DNA of 64,000 nt from Quercus robur (Eukaryota; Streptophyta; Magnoliopsida; Fagales; Fagaceae), in the NCBI RefSeq assembly GCF_932294415.1, contig NC_065545.1, positions 21,360,357 to 21,424,356 on the forward strand. Reading direction: 5' to 3'. Each line of letters starts with the position of its first letter. Position 1 is the stretch's first letter. A model generated the notes under the pieces. The model was not told where the DNA came from. It made no database searches and was given only the letters and a program-made list of their open reading frames with translations. The position numbers and the translations under genes were made by a program. Below are positions 23,018-34,783 of this stretch, in pieces.

Positions 23018-23890
23018 CTAGTTTATAATCTCATGCATATGCATGGATACACTTAAAGATATACAATAAGATGTATAATATAATTCCTATATATATATAT
23101 AATTTAAATATTATTGATAGTCATTTTTATATTTTGTTAACCCTTTAAAAATTTTTGTAAGGATATTATTAGGTATAAAATGTAAATTGTCCATTTTTTT
23201 TAAAATTATTGTGAAACACTTTTTTTTTTTCCATACGATTCATTTATTTTAGACTCCTTGGTTTTTGTACTTAATAACTCATTTGGATGAATATTTATGA
23301 TGTGGTCACACATTTTATTCTAAAATTAAAAAATAAAACTTTTTAAAAATAAATAATTTAGGACAAATGGTGTAAAGTTGGAACTTTAATTTGGAATTCT
23401 AATTTAAGTTTCTCTTAGCTTCACCTATTATTATTATTAACTTGTAACCCCATGTATATGTATGGATACACTTAAAGATAAATACAATAAGGTGCATAAT
23501 ATAATTCCTCTCTATATATATAATTTAAATACTATTGATAGTCATTTTTATATTTTGTTAACTCTTTAAAAAATTTTGTAAGGATATTATTAGGTATAAA
23601 ATGTAAATTTTCCACGTTTTTTTTTTTTTTTTTAAATTATTGTGAAGCACTTTTTTATTTTATTTTTATGATTCATTTATTCTAGACTCTTTGTTTTTTG
23701 TACTTAATAACTCACTTGGATGAATATTTATGATGTGGTCTCACATTTGATTCTAAAATTAAGAAATAAAATTCTCTAAAAATAAATAATTTATGATACA
23801 TGGCGCAAAATTGGAACTCTAATTTGAAATTCTTATTTTAGTTTCTCTCAACTTCACCTATTATATATATATATATATATATAGGGAGAA
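23018..23890 (-). mobile_element. Helitron remnant made of two tandem 420-440 bp units
   Basis: The 3' end is CTAG at 23021-23018 with the required T next to it and a CATGCATATGCATG palindrome just inside. A second, closely similar unit starts at 23441 (degenerate terminus ACAAGT). Each unit runs through CACTTAAAGATA, a TTATTGATAGTCATTTTTA stretch, GTAAGGATATTATTAGGTA and CTAAAAATAAATAATTTA. Both end in CTTCACCTATTAT. No coding potential. Confidence 0.6.
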
Positions 23891-23970
23891 TAGATAGACT
23901 TGTATTAGAACAATAATATGAACAAATTTGTCTCACTCTCTATCAATTTTTTATGGAAAAAATAATAATT

Positions 23971-24173
23971 TAGTGTGCGTTTGGCTACCAATTAAAAAGC
24001 TAGTTTATTTTATTATTCAACTTATTTTTGCTACTATTTATGGGTCCCACTGCACATTTTGATACTATTAATGGGTCTTATTGTACTATTTCAGCTAACT
24101 TTTACTTTTGTCTATAGTACTTTTAGCAAAAAGTTTTTAGTTTTAGTAAAATAAGCGGATCCCAAATAAACCC
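23971..24173. mobile_element. MITE-like element, copy 1
   Basis: Starts GTGTGCGTTTGGCTACC and ends GGATCCCAAATAAACCC, with GCTACTATTTATGGGTCCCA inside. The copy at 24765-24960 matches it in reverse orientation. No clear target duplication was identified. Confidence 0.5.
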
Positions 24174-24764
24174 TTAATTTAGAACTCATTCATGATAGAA
24201 TGATAATTTTTGCTTTTGGTCCAATTTTGGATAATTACGTCACATGTTGGGTGCCAAATCTTTTCTGGTAAGGACAAATTAGCAACATTTTTTGGCATAA
24301 CACGTGGTTTTTGTTCTTCCCTTGTTGATTGAGTTTTCATTTTTGATGAAAAAACTTGTAACTTTATTAAGATGAAAATAAATTCAATATATCTTGAGTT
24401 AAATCCGACTCAATGATAATTGGATTTTCGTCTGTTTTAGAAGGACATGATTAAATTCTGATCTCTGAGCCAAAAATTGATAGCTTCCACTTGCATTCCC
24501 TACAAACAAAACTAACACTTTGATGATATAAAAGAACTTTGAATTGAATAAATTGGCATGGTTGTGGAAAATTACTTTATGGTAACATGTTATCTACCTG
24601 TTGAGAACCTTGAGGTTACAATTATCTAGAAGTTAAAAGTCTAGGGCACTACAATTTACAAGTACCATTATATCCCAATGTCAAAACTCAGGCACCGAAT
24701 CCAAGAGGGACGGCCAAAATTTTTACATATAGTATAGTGTAATGAGAATTGCTCACATATGGTA

Positions 24765-24960
24765 TTCATTTGGGATTCGTTTATTTCATTGAAATTGAAT
24801 TTTTTTTGCTGAAAGTAGTGTAAATAAAGATAAAATTAAATTAGCTGAAATAATACAGTATAACCCATAAGTAATACCAAAAAGTGCAATAGAACCCATA
24901 AATAGTAGCAAAAATAAGCTGAATAGTAAAATAATTAAGTTGATAAAAATAATCTTTGCC
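24765..24960. mobile_element. MITE-like element, copy 2 (reverse orientation)
   Basis: CCCATAAATAGTAGCAAAAA is the reverse complement of the core of copy 1. Length and AT-rich body agree. Confidence 0.5.
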
Positions 24961-25853
24961 CATGATTAATAATGTCAACATTTTGAGGGGTTGTAGGGCT
25001 ATTTTCCAATGATTAATAAGACATTAAGACGTGGTTAATGGGTCATTTGGAAGGTCATTTTGTTTGACTAGGAATTGGACCTTACATCAAGTATGCGTGT
25101 ATGTGAAAGAATTAAATAAAATTAAGTCTAAAAGAGCAACAAATCCTAAAAGAACAAGACCTTAACCAGCAATGGTTTGCGGGTCAAACTTCCCTGATTT
25201 TGAGGTTGCTTGCTGATATGGTTTCCCTTTTTTGCTGTATAATATTTTATGTTGTTGGGATAAAATTGACCTTGCCGGAAGCTTCTGATATAGATCAATG
25301 CATCTATCATCATTGAACCCCTTTTTTTTTCCTTTTCTTTTTGTAACTTTTGGCTGAGTTTATTTTATTATTATTTTCTTGAGAATCTTAATCAGAAAGT
25401 TTGGTGCAGTATTTTTAATTTGACCTCTTAACAAACCAAGTAATGTTAAAGACACGATTTTTTTTTTTTATAAAAATTTATTGAGGTAACAAGTTGTTAT
25501 TAATTTTCACATGGATCCACCATTATTATTATTATTTTATTTGTCTATATCATCCACAACTTATCATCTCAGCTTTTATAAAAAAGTTTGATGAAAATTG
25601 TGTATGTAAATTTATCGCAACAATAGATTAATAATTATTCACTTCCATTTTATGCAATGGATTTCTCCAAATTCATACAAAATTTATTCCAAAATGGGAA
25701 TAAAATGAATCCAACTCCGAAAAAAAGAAAGAAAAAAAGAAGAGTATAATGATATGCTGCCTTTGACCAAAGGAACATACCAAAAAATCATATAAGATTA
25801 CAACACTCCTATATATGTATGGTGATAGTAGATTAGAAACACAGTAATATAGC

Positions 25854-26646
25854 TCAGATGATGGTGAAAGTCAAAGCATATGATGCTATGAAAACTATGA
25901 AGAGAAGCAGAGAAGATGTCAATTCGGTAGTTTTCCCATCTGATGTGTCCCCACCAGTTGACGGTACTGTCTTAGATCCATTTCCTGCACCAATAGAGTA
26001 ACAAGACTAAAATGTTAATGTACATGTGACCATAAAATCCAAAATTTCATAGGTTAAGCTGCTGCATACTTTTGTTGTTTCACATTCAGCACATATTGCT
26101 AATATTATGAGAATGGACCAATTTTTATTCCAGTATGGAACTAATGTAAGTTGGACTCAAATTTTGTACCTGAAGAAGATGGTGTTCCTGCAGGAGAGTT
26201 TGCTGGAGATGAAGCTGACCAATTGCAGATAATGTGTTAGAAAGTTCATCCTAAGTGTAAATAGTTTCCATATTTGATTGAAATTCATATTGCATTTTCG
26301 GTTTGAAGGTTTTATTCTTACCATTGCATTGGCTAATAGGGGGAGTCTGGACATTGCAAGCACCAGGAAGTACCATAGCCTGAGTCTGATTAACGTTGAT
26401 ACCGAGAGATGAGGCACCACCATTAAGGACATCACACAGGCACTGTGGCTGTGACCTGACCACACTAGCAAGCTGTGTACAGCATGAAGAAGAGGGGGTG
26501 GAGGAGTTTCCTGTTATATAATTTAGGCATGGAGACATGCTAATGATCACATTGGTGCAACTTGAACTCGGTTGAGCCATTGATCCTCCACATAGAGCTG
26601 CCACAAGGACAAAAGCTAGAACCATCTGCATTCTTTTATCTGCCAT
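25854..26646 (-). CDS. GPI-anchored non-specific lipid-transfer protein (LTPG-a)
   Basis: Three exons: 26322-26646, 26170-26214 and 25984-25854, giving 166 residues with all junctions GT-AG and phase 1. Residues 1-24 are a signal peptide (MQMVLAFVLVAALCGGSMAQ within it). The eight-cysteine lipid-transfer fold follows: C-x9-C, then CC after STPSSS, CLC, and two later cysteines (GACNVQ, SQCN). A short Ser/Pro/Gly-rich linker comes next. The C-terminus is hydrophobic (SSLLLFIVFIASYALTF), the signal for a GPI anchor. Such proteins sit on the outer face of the plasma membrane and help export cutin or wax lipids. A TATA-like TTTATAAA lies about 100 bp upstream. Confidence 0.93.
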
Positions 26647-26741
26647 TGGATAATATAAGATTTTCTGGCCAAAATATTGTCTATGATCAAATAAGCAATG
26701 AAAGAAGCTCCTGTTTTTGTGTCTTTTCTGAGTTTTGTATG

Positions 26742-26754
26742 TGGTTTATAAAGG
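26742..26754 (-). promoter_or_regulatory. TATA box of LTPG-a
   Basis: Minus strand CCCTTTATAAACC, about 100 bp before the ATG at 26646. Position and wording fit a plant TATA box. Confidence 0.55.
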
Positions 26755-26764
26755 GAATGTTGTG

Positions 26765-28957
26765 AACATAAGTGAGGCATCTGGCTTATATGTGGGTCAC
26801 CAACTTTTCCTACATTTTAACAGATTCTTGGAAAGCAACTAAATCCTTGGAACTTTATTAAATAAAATAATAAAGTCAACCTTTTGAGTCTTTCTTGAGT
26901 GTGCTAGCTTTTGTTTATTTGTGCCTTTCTCTTTATGTATTTCTACTACCATCTTTTTATGTAATATAATTCAGGAAAAACATGCTAAATTTTAGGAGTA
27001 CAACGAGCTATGTTTTCTACATCTAATGTGCTATACGTGTCCAAATTGAAAGGCTGGGCCATGGTCCAGTATGAGCAGGTCAGAACGAGGAATAATCTAG
27101 GGAAGCATCGACCATCCTCATGATTATGTTCAAACTTGTTTAATTTTATTCAGAATTGAAAAACTCTGGTGGTTGGATGCAGGTTAACAAAACCTGATTC
27201 AGGCGGTGGTTGAATATTCTGGTTCATATTCAGCTAGCACTTAGTGTTTCAATAATTATCTTATGCATTTGATATAATCATCCTTTCTCTTATAGTATGT
27301 GTGGAGGCCACACACAATAAGAAATAAGATACATATATCTGAGGCATGAGATACCTTCTCCTTCTATTCTTTACAACATGGCATGTTGCTCTTTTTCACT
27401 TTCAATGAGGCACAACTTCTTACACAATTTTTTCCACAATTGTTGAAGTCACAAGTTGTCAATGGTAAACAATAAAGTTGTGTTGATGGTGAGCTTATGT
27501 GAAAATCATAACAAATTGCCACCTAACAAGATGATTGTGTATGTAGAATTACTTTTTTCTCTTTTTCAACTACCACAGGAAAGACCAAGTGAAATGGCCC
27601 TTTAGTATCATGGATATTATGCTTGACAGTCACCGCATGCAACACTAGAACCCAATTCAAACAGAATTCAATATTATGCTGGTTATGATAATTATAAAAG
27701 CATTAATTAAGGATATCATGACAATGATGCTCAAAAGCACTAAGAAAATCAGGCTTAACTTGGGATCTCATTTCCTTAAATAGTTGCAAAAATATGCCAT
27801 TTCCTTGATTTTCTTATATTGTTTCCCATGTCTGTACTCTAAAAATTTGAGAATTTCCTATGTCCAATATTATCTAAATCTATGCCAGGATTGGATAAAG
27901 TATCTGTCTCAAGTCTTGGAAGGAGGAAGCACTGTATTTTGTTTCACTGAGGACATTAGACCTAAACTCAATAGTAGACCATTTTAAAAACAAACCCACA
28001 TCAATATCATAGTTTTGCAGGGAAATCTTGAATGTATTAGTTTTTTTCCCAGTTAAAAATTCAGTCACAATGGTTAATTATTGATGCAGACTATTATTTT
28101 TGTATTTGATGCTTTGAAAACATCTACATACTGTCCACAGTTTGGAATTCCTTCCAAGTTTCCAGTTTCTGCAGTTTTGAAATTCCATGGTGCTTACTCC
28201 AAGAAAAGATTTCTGTCACATGACTTCGAATTTGTATGTTTACACAATTTTTTGTTGGCATTAATCACTAACATTATGGAAGTGTTAGACATGGTATAAT
28301 AGGCATGCAATGGAAATGAGATTTTTATGATTATATTTTAAGATTCTGCTCAAAGGTACAAATTTCAGAAAGCAGGCCATAACCATCATAAAAATTGGAC
28401 CATTTCCAGATTTGGCAGTACCAAAAATTTCATGATTTCACAAAATGATATATTGGTTTTGAAGTTTTGCTATATATTGTGGTGGATAGTCCATCTTTTG
28501 CACTGACTTGAAACGTATAATATAAACTGAATTTCATTCTTTCAGAAAAAAAAAAAAAATGTTGGCTGAATTTCCAAGGGACTCATTCAATTTATTCTTA
28601 TGCGCTTAATTGGAATTTTACAACCATTCCATCTTATGACTGTAAGATATTATTGTGAACTCCAACATTCTTGTCCCTGCACCTTCTTGGAAACTAACTT
28701 CTTTTTTTATAATTTTATGGCTTTGTTTTTATCTTGTTTGAACATGATGGTTGATATCTGGTCTGGTTAGTTAAGATAATGTCTTTAAACAAATAATAGA
28801 GACAAAGAGAAGCCCTTATTATTGCATCAAATAATAAAACTAAATAATACAAGCACAGTCCTCCAAGTAAAAGCAAGGATCATCTTCAACATCGTAACGA
28901 GGTGGGCAAAGAGTTATTCTAAAACTAGAACAGGAAATCCCTATGGAAGACTAATTC
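26765..28957. other. Spacer between LTPG-a and LTPG-b
   Basis: About 2.2 kb of AT-rich DNA. Several open frames are present (27784-27987 and 28081-28299 on plus) but none has recognisable content. No transposon ends were found. Confidence 0.6.
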
Positions 28958-30114
28958 TCAGAACATTGTGACAGTTGAAGCACAAGAGACAATGAAGAGC
29001 AGGAAAACCGTGAAATGAAGAGGTGCTTTGATGGTGTTTCCATCAGAAGAACCCCCATTCATTGATGGGGTTGTTTTTGACCCTGCTCCGGCAATCATAC
29101 AAGCATTGAAATGAAAACATCAGTCTATAGAAAAATTAGCAATAAAATAAAAGAAAGGAAAAAATCATTGACAAGTGCATGTAACTTGTTGGAGACCTGT
29201 CTCAACATATAACTAAGTTTTGAAAAGGTGACGATTAGGGACAATGCTGTTTCAATAACAATTGCAGTCCTGGTAGAGTCATGACATAACAATTTCATAT
29301 TGTGTCAATAACATAGGATATTTTATCTATGGAACTCTTCTAATTGGACAATATGTGCATGACACAATGTCAAATGAAAGCTAAATATGGAAGCTTGTTC
29401 CCTAAATATGTCTTTCTTTTTCTTTTTTGGAGAAAAAATATACCAAAACTTGAACACATGTATCATGCTATATATACCTGAAGGAATGCCTGATGCTGAA
29501 GTGGTAGTTGCACTTGCAGGTGTTTCATCAGAAGAATCTGCTGGAGAACCAACTGGTGGAGTTCCGTTGGCACCTGCTTCACCATAGTATAGTGAGTTGT
29601 TAAACAAAAAAGGAAAAACAATTTACAAGGACCAAAATGAAAATTGACATTCATTTTACGAGGATTAATAAGAAAATACTCGTACTTTTAAACAATAACA
29701 ACATGCAATTTTATGCAAAAAATGTGTGGGTATAATATATTATCGGCTTAATTCAACGATCCATAAGCATAAGTATATGTGAAACTTGAGCTTACCTTTA
29801 CACTGGCTAATGGGTGAAGTTTGCACATTACAAGCACTAGGTAGTGACAGAGCTCGAGTTTTGTTTATATTAATACCCAATGAGGCAGCACCACCATTAA
29901 GGGCAGTGCAAAGGCACTGTGGGGATGATTGAACAACATTAGAGAGCTGTGAGCAACATGATGATGATGGGGTCGATGAATTTCCAGTTATGTAGTTAAG
30001 GCATGGGGCCAGGTTGGAGAGCACACTTGTGCAACCTGACTGAGCCTTGTCTCCACTCCATAACATGGCCACAAGGACCAGGACTAGACCCTTTTCAATT
30101 CCTTTAAAAGCAAT
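28958..30114 (-). pseudogene. GPI-anchored lipid-transfer protein (LTPG-b) with lost start codon
   Basis: Exons 29796-30114, 29478-29573 and 28958-29082 with intact GT-AG junctions in the same phase as LTPG-a. They join to 180 codons: eight-cysteine domain (CTSVLSNLAPCLNYI, CCSQLSN, CLC, ACNVQ, QCK), a Thr/Ser/Pro-rich linker, and a hydrophobic GPI tail (HFTVFLLFIVSC). The expected start, where paralogues read M-AFK, is ATT at 30114-30112 with TAA one codon upstream. The next ATG (LVAMLWSGDK) lies inside the signal peptide and would leave about ten residues before the first cysteine region. Exons and splice sites are otherwise clean, so this is a young pseudogene, a non-ATG start, or a sequencing error. 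Confidence 0.8.
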
Positions 30115-30871
30115 TTACTAATGTTGGAATTTTTGACTGCCTGAAATGTCTATAAGTGAGGATAGATGAACTCTGTGAACAATATTCAGGATAGTGAGAT
30201 ATGGATTTTAGTTGAGAAAATAAGGGAAGGATGAGATTTTTATATGGCAAACTTGTTTGGAAGGGACAAAGGAATTGGTATTTTTTGGGTGACCAACTCT
30301 TACTAAACTAGGAGTACTTGTCATGATAACTTAAGAACTTCTCGACATTAAAGAAAATACGCAATTATTTAGACATTTTTAAGGACAAAACTTTGTAAGA
30401 ATATGTCTAAAATCTAAATTTAGATTAGTTAGGATCAATCATCTCAATATACCCACTCAATAGCAAATAGTAAAACCTGCAAGCTCTGTGATCAAACAAT
30501 TGATTTTTTTTTTTTCTATTGCTACGGAGAGTTGTTAATGAATACCTTTTTTTTGCATCACTTTCAATTGCATAATCCAGATTTCCATACAAAGTTAAAT
30601 GCCCGGCAAGTCCAAGACATAAGGTTGTAGACCAAGTTCGACTATGCACTATGATATCATTACTTGAGTCATTAACAAAATTTAAATGAAAAAAAAAATT
30701 TATAACTTCCTATTGACCAAAAATAAAAACAAAAAGTTATATATCTGACATGTCAAACCTACCTAACTAGAAATATAAGGATTCCTTCACTCATGAGTAT
30801 TAGTTAAGAGTAGTTCAACTCCAAAACCCATGTCAAATCTACCTGTTTTTTCCCTCCAAATTTCCTAGATC

Positions 30872-30886
30872 CTATATGTATAAAAC
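30872..30886 (+). promoter_or_regulatory. TATA box of LTPG-c
   Basis: CTATATGTATAAAAC, about 95 bp before the ATG at 30975. Confidence 0.55.
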
Positions 30887-30974
30887 ACCTCATCAATAAC
30901 CAAAGCCAAACCAAACCATTTCTTCACAGATTGCAGACTGAAGACCATTTGTAGTTGATTTATTCCTAGAACTC

Positions 30975-32361
30975 ATGGAGACTATCAAGGGTTCTAGACT
31001 TATTGCAATATCAGCAACTCTTTTAGTCATTTCAGCAATATTAGTTAAAGGGCAGATTAGGACACCATGTACAACATCAATGATCAATAGCTTTACCCCA
31101 TGTTTTAATTTCATTACTGGAAGTAGCAATAATGGTTCATCACCAACATCTGAGTGTTGCAGTTCCTTGCAGTCACTCACCAGCACGAGTGTGGATTGTG
31201 CTTGTCTCGTACTAACCGCCAATGTGCCTGTACTCCCTATAAACCGAACTCTAGCACTTTCTCTTCCACAAGCATGTAACATGGCCGTGCCCGTACAATG
31301 CAAAGGTGTGAATCACATTATCTAATCTGAATTTGAACTTTTTAATGACTCTTAGAGTTCATTTGAAATGTGAAAGATATCTGATGGTGCAATTCATTGC
31401 ATTTTGCAGCCTCCAGTGCACCCCTACCAGCTCCGGGTACTAAAAAATTCCTATGATTTAATATATATTTCTATACATAGATACATAAAATTGAAAAATC
31501 CAATGGCAAAGAAGCAAGTAAAACACAAATTTCACATCTACATTTGTGCTTACTTTAAACAATGTGAGCTTTCGTAACAGGTACTGTCTCACTTGGACCA
31601 AGTCCCTCACCTATAGCTGCTTCTCCTTTGAGTCCACGAGGTAACTGTCTTAAATTTCAATTCATCTACATTTTTGCTTACAATAAGCAATGTGAACTTT
31701 CTTGACAGGTCCTATTTCACATGTACCAAGTCCCTCACCTATAGCTGCATCTACTTTGAGTCCACGAGGTAACTGTCTTAAATTTCAATTCGTCTACATT
31801 TGTGATTTGTGCTTACAATAAGCAATGTGAACTTTCTTGATAGGTCCTATCTCACATGTACCAAGTTCCTCACCTATAGCTGCTTCTCCTTTGAGTCCAC
31901 GAGGTAATTCTGTTCTGAAATTTCAATAATATTCGTTTCACTGAAAGAGTATTGTTATAATATATATATCTCTGAAACTAGAATGGGAAACAAAGTCGCC
32001 AATATTGTTATGCTTGATTCCTTAACTACAACACAACAATCAAACGTTAGTCACAAATTTTTAGGGTTGGCTATGAATACTTAGTAGACTAATCAGGATT
32101 GGTCACGTGTAATCTTGCTTGACACCTAAACTTTTTTTCATTTAAATTTTTTATTGGACAGCTTCTAAGGCAGTGGCACTAGCTCCAGCACCACAATCTG
32201 ACACAACTCTGCAATTGACACCAGCATCTCCACCAGTGGAAACAAAAGCACCCACAACAAATCCGGGAATTCGACCTGTGCTGACCCCACCAGCATCTGC
32301 TTCATCTTATGTTTCCCCAGCACCTCTCCTAGCACTACTTGTTGGAATTATGGTGTTTTGA
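30975..32361 (+). CDS. GPI-anchored / xylogen-like lipid-transfer protein (LTPG-c) with a triplicated exon
   Basis: Six exons: 30975-31305, 31410-31436, 31581-31640, 31709-31768, 31844-31903 and 32162-32361. All introns are phase 1 and the joined frame is 245 residues with no stop. Residues 1-26 are a signal peptide (LIAISATLLVISAILVKG). The eight-cysteine domain follows (CTTSMINSFTPCFNFI, ECCSSL, CAC, ACNMAVPVQC). Exons 3-5 are 60 nt each and encode near-identical Pro/Ser-rich repeats (PSPSPIAASPLSPRG; third copy PSSSPIAASPLSPRG). The last exon ends in a hydrophobic GPI-type tail (LLALLVGIMVF). The Pro-rich linker resembles arabinogalactan modules of xylogen-type proteins. It diverges from LTPG-b across 30115-30974. 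Confidence 0.9.
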
Positions 32362-32380
32362 GTACTGCTAAGTTCTATCT

Positions 32381-32381
<1 letters not shown>

Positions 32382-32413
<32 letters not shown>
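32382..32413 (+). repeat. Long A run after the LTPG-c stop codon
   Basis: About 31 A, flanked by GTACTGCTAAG before and GTACTACTAAAG after. The near-duplicate flanks suggest a small poly(A)-tailed insertion in the 3' UTR. Confidence 0.7.
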
Positions 32414-32416
<3 letters not shown>

Positions 32417-34000
32417 CTACTAAAGTTGCTTCCTATTTTGTTTTTGTAGTCCTTCCTTCAATAAATATTTGACTCTGTTTCTCAGGGTTGAGAATATACT
32501 TCTTTTAGATTTGTTTGGAGCTCCATGAGGGCCATTGTATGTCAAGTATCTTTGGTTGTTTGATGCAATACTGAAATGGGTATCAAATTTGAGATCCATT
32601 TATAAAAACATTCAATGGCGCATCAAATTTACAATATCATGTTGAGTTATTTACATCCTTAGGTTTTACATCTCATTTAATAACAAGCTCAATTTCAGAC
32701 CAGTACCACCAATAGTCACTTACTCCATATCCCTTAATTTAGATCTTTCATGTTTTTTCTTTCTTTAGCATGTCTTTCTTTGATCAATAACCATTCATGC
32801 ATTCAACTTCTAAGCAATAGTCCTCCAGGTTGGGATTTCCACCAACTCGCTTCATCCATGAAGGTACATTCAATGCATGGAGAGTTTGGATTGCGTGTTC
32901 TTGTGAGCTGAAAATCCATGCACATAGGCACGTCATGTATTTAAAATAACTGTGTTATCCCCATCCAATACAATGGAGTAGTTGATGGAAGCTTTGCTCA
33001 TATATATAATTAAATGGTACCCACACAACATATTCAAGATGTTAAAAGTCAACAATAATTAGATGGCCAAGTCTCACAACAAAATTTTCATACCAATCTC
33101 AACAACTACTAGATATCCTAATCACAATTGTGGAAGTTAGATGTTTCAAATAAGCTTAAAGTCTTCACATGGAGGGTGTGCAACAACATTCTTCCCACGT
33201 AAATGAATGTACATGGTAAGTTTGTGACTGTTTTGACCTAAAATGCTCTTACAATCTCAAAAGTTTAAACTGTTAGAAAATGGTGTAGATGAATGTATAC
33301 AGTAAATTAGTGATTGTTGACCTAAAATGCTCGGAAAGTCTTAAAAGTTTAAACCGTTAGAAAATGGTAAAGTTAAACTTCAATCATAATTCTAAAAAAA
33401 AACATATATTGGTGTGGTGTCCACTGCGTGCACGGGCCATTTGTAATGCAAGGAATTGTTCCTGCTTTCAGGGTAAACAAACACATCCAGAACAGAACTT
33501 TGCATGCCTCTGTGGATTGTACATATGGATACCCCATGTTTGTTTGTCTGGGAGATTTCCCTTTTATTCATACGGTTTTTATATCAATGAAGTTCTATCT
33601 TGCAGTCAAAAGAAGAAGCTGCGGCTGCAAGTCCCAGTAGAGCTGCTAAGCTTGCTCTTAGTTCTTGTGGACACAGACGCCATTTCACAAGGGTTCCTTC
33701 CACGCATCTAATTTATCTTAAGAAAATACGTGTACGCATCTAAAAATTGTGGTCATAAAAGAACTCATTTATCATTGAGCATACTTGTGCGTGAGAGAGA
33801 GATTTGGTTACAAGTGGTTGCAACCAAAGATGCGTAAAGACCGATTTTCCAATGATTTCTTAAGCAAACGCTAAAATTGGACAAAGTTGAATCATTCACC
33901 AACCCAAGTTTAGCAAATCCTATACATCAACCATACTTTTAATCACAAATCATCCCATAATTCTAGGAAGTATCCAAAAAAACGACAGCCTTACAAGCCC
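32414..34000. other. Spacer with an orphan exon-like piece
   Basis: AT-rich DNA with no complete gene. At about 33606 an acceptor-like TTGCAG is followed by an open stretch reading SKEEAAAASPSRAAKLALSS. The flanks give no partner exons, so no gene is called. A pair of similar 60-bp stretches (near 33230 and 33310, both with CCTAAAATGCTC) is present. Confidence 0.5.
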
Positions 34001-34014
34001 CTTATATATACCCT
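34000..34014 (+). promoter_or_regulatory. TATA box of the Ole e 6-like gene
   Basis: CCTTATATATACCCT lies about 115 bp before the ATG, followed by a short A-rich leader. Confidence 0.6.
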
Positions 34015-34122
34015 CTACGCCATTGTCAATGGAACACTGAAAAAAAAAAAAAAAAAAAGGAAAAGGCAAGCATAAAAAAATATAAAAAATTTAACACACA
34101 TACACATAAGCAAATTAAGAGA

Positions 34123-34783
34123 ATGGCTAACAAGTTCGTTGCAGTGTTTCTCATGTGCATTGTTGTCGTTGCAGCATTCAGCCTTCAAGAGGCTAAGGCT
34201 GCTGAGTTGGACAAGTTCAAGGGATGCTTCTCCAACTGCGGCAAAGGATGCTTGGGTGAAGGCAATGGTAACACCTTCTGTGAAAAGAAGTGTGATAATG
34301 ACTGTAGTGAAAAAGAGCTTGCTGGTAAGTTTTAGAAATGAATAACCAGTTTTTTGTCTACAATTGACAACTTACCACCTCAATGCTTTTGAAAAAAAAA
34401 ATTATGAAAAAAATTGTGCTATAGACTAAACAAATACAAGGCCCTCTTTTAATTTGTTTCTTTCCATTTTTTCCATGAAAACCCCATTAATCCTATTGAA
34501 TTTTTGGACGCCATACAAACCGGCCTTCGTAACTTAGTGACACCAGAATTTTGTCTACAATATAATTGACATGCAACTTACTACCTCAATGCTTGTGAAA
34601 AAAAAAAAAAAAAAAAATTGTTCTATAGACTAAACAAGTAACAAGGTCCTCTTTTAATTTGTTTCTTTCCAATTCTTTTCCATGAAAACCCCCTAATCCT
34701 ATGGAATTTTTGGACACCATACGAATCGGCCTTAATATGCGTTTGTTCTTTGTGCAGAAAAACTTAACATCAATCTACCCTGA
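34123..34783 (+). CDS. Ole e 6-like small cysteine-rich secreted protein
   Basis: Two exons, 34123-34324 and 34758-34783, joined at CTG|GTAAGT and TGTGCAG|AA, give 75 residues. Residues 1-26 are a signal peptide (FVAVFLMCIVVVAAFSLQ) ending near EAKA. The mature part has two C-x3-C-x3-C triplets, CFSNCGKGC and CEKKCDNDC, which is the pattern of the Ole e 6 pollen-protein family. The joined C-terminus reads EKELAEKLNINLP. Its natural role is not known; family members are small secreted proteins, several expressed in pollen. Reading through the donor gives a false end (AGKF), so the spliced form is preferred. Confidence 0.85.
34355..34735 (+). repeat. Direct duplication inside the Ole e 6-like intron
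   Basis: A segment of about 180 bp (TTTTGTCTACAATTGACA ... CCATACAAACCGGCCTT) is repeated at about 34548-34735. The copies differ mainly in A-run length and scattered substitutions. Confidence 0.85.

Noticed and set aside
26157-26471. 104-codon minus-strand frame
   Set aside because: Out-of-frame reading of LTPG-a exon 1 running into its intron.
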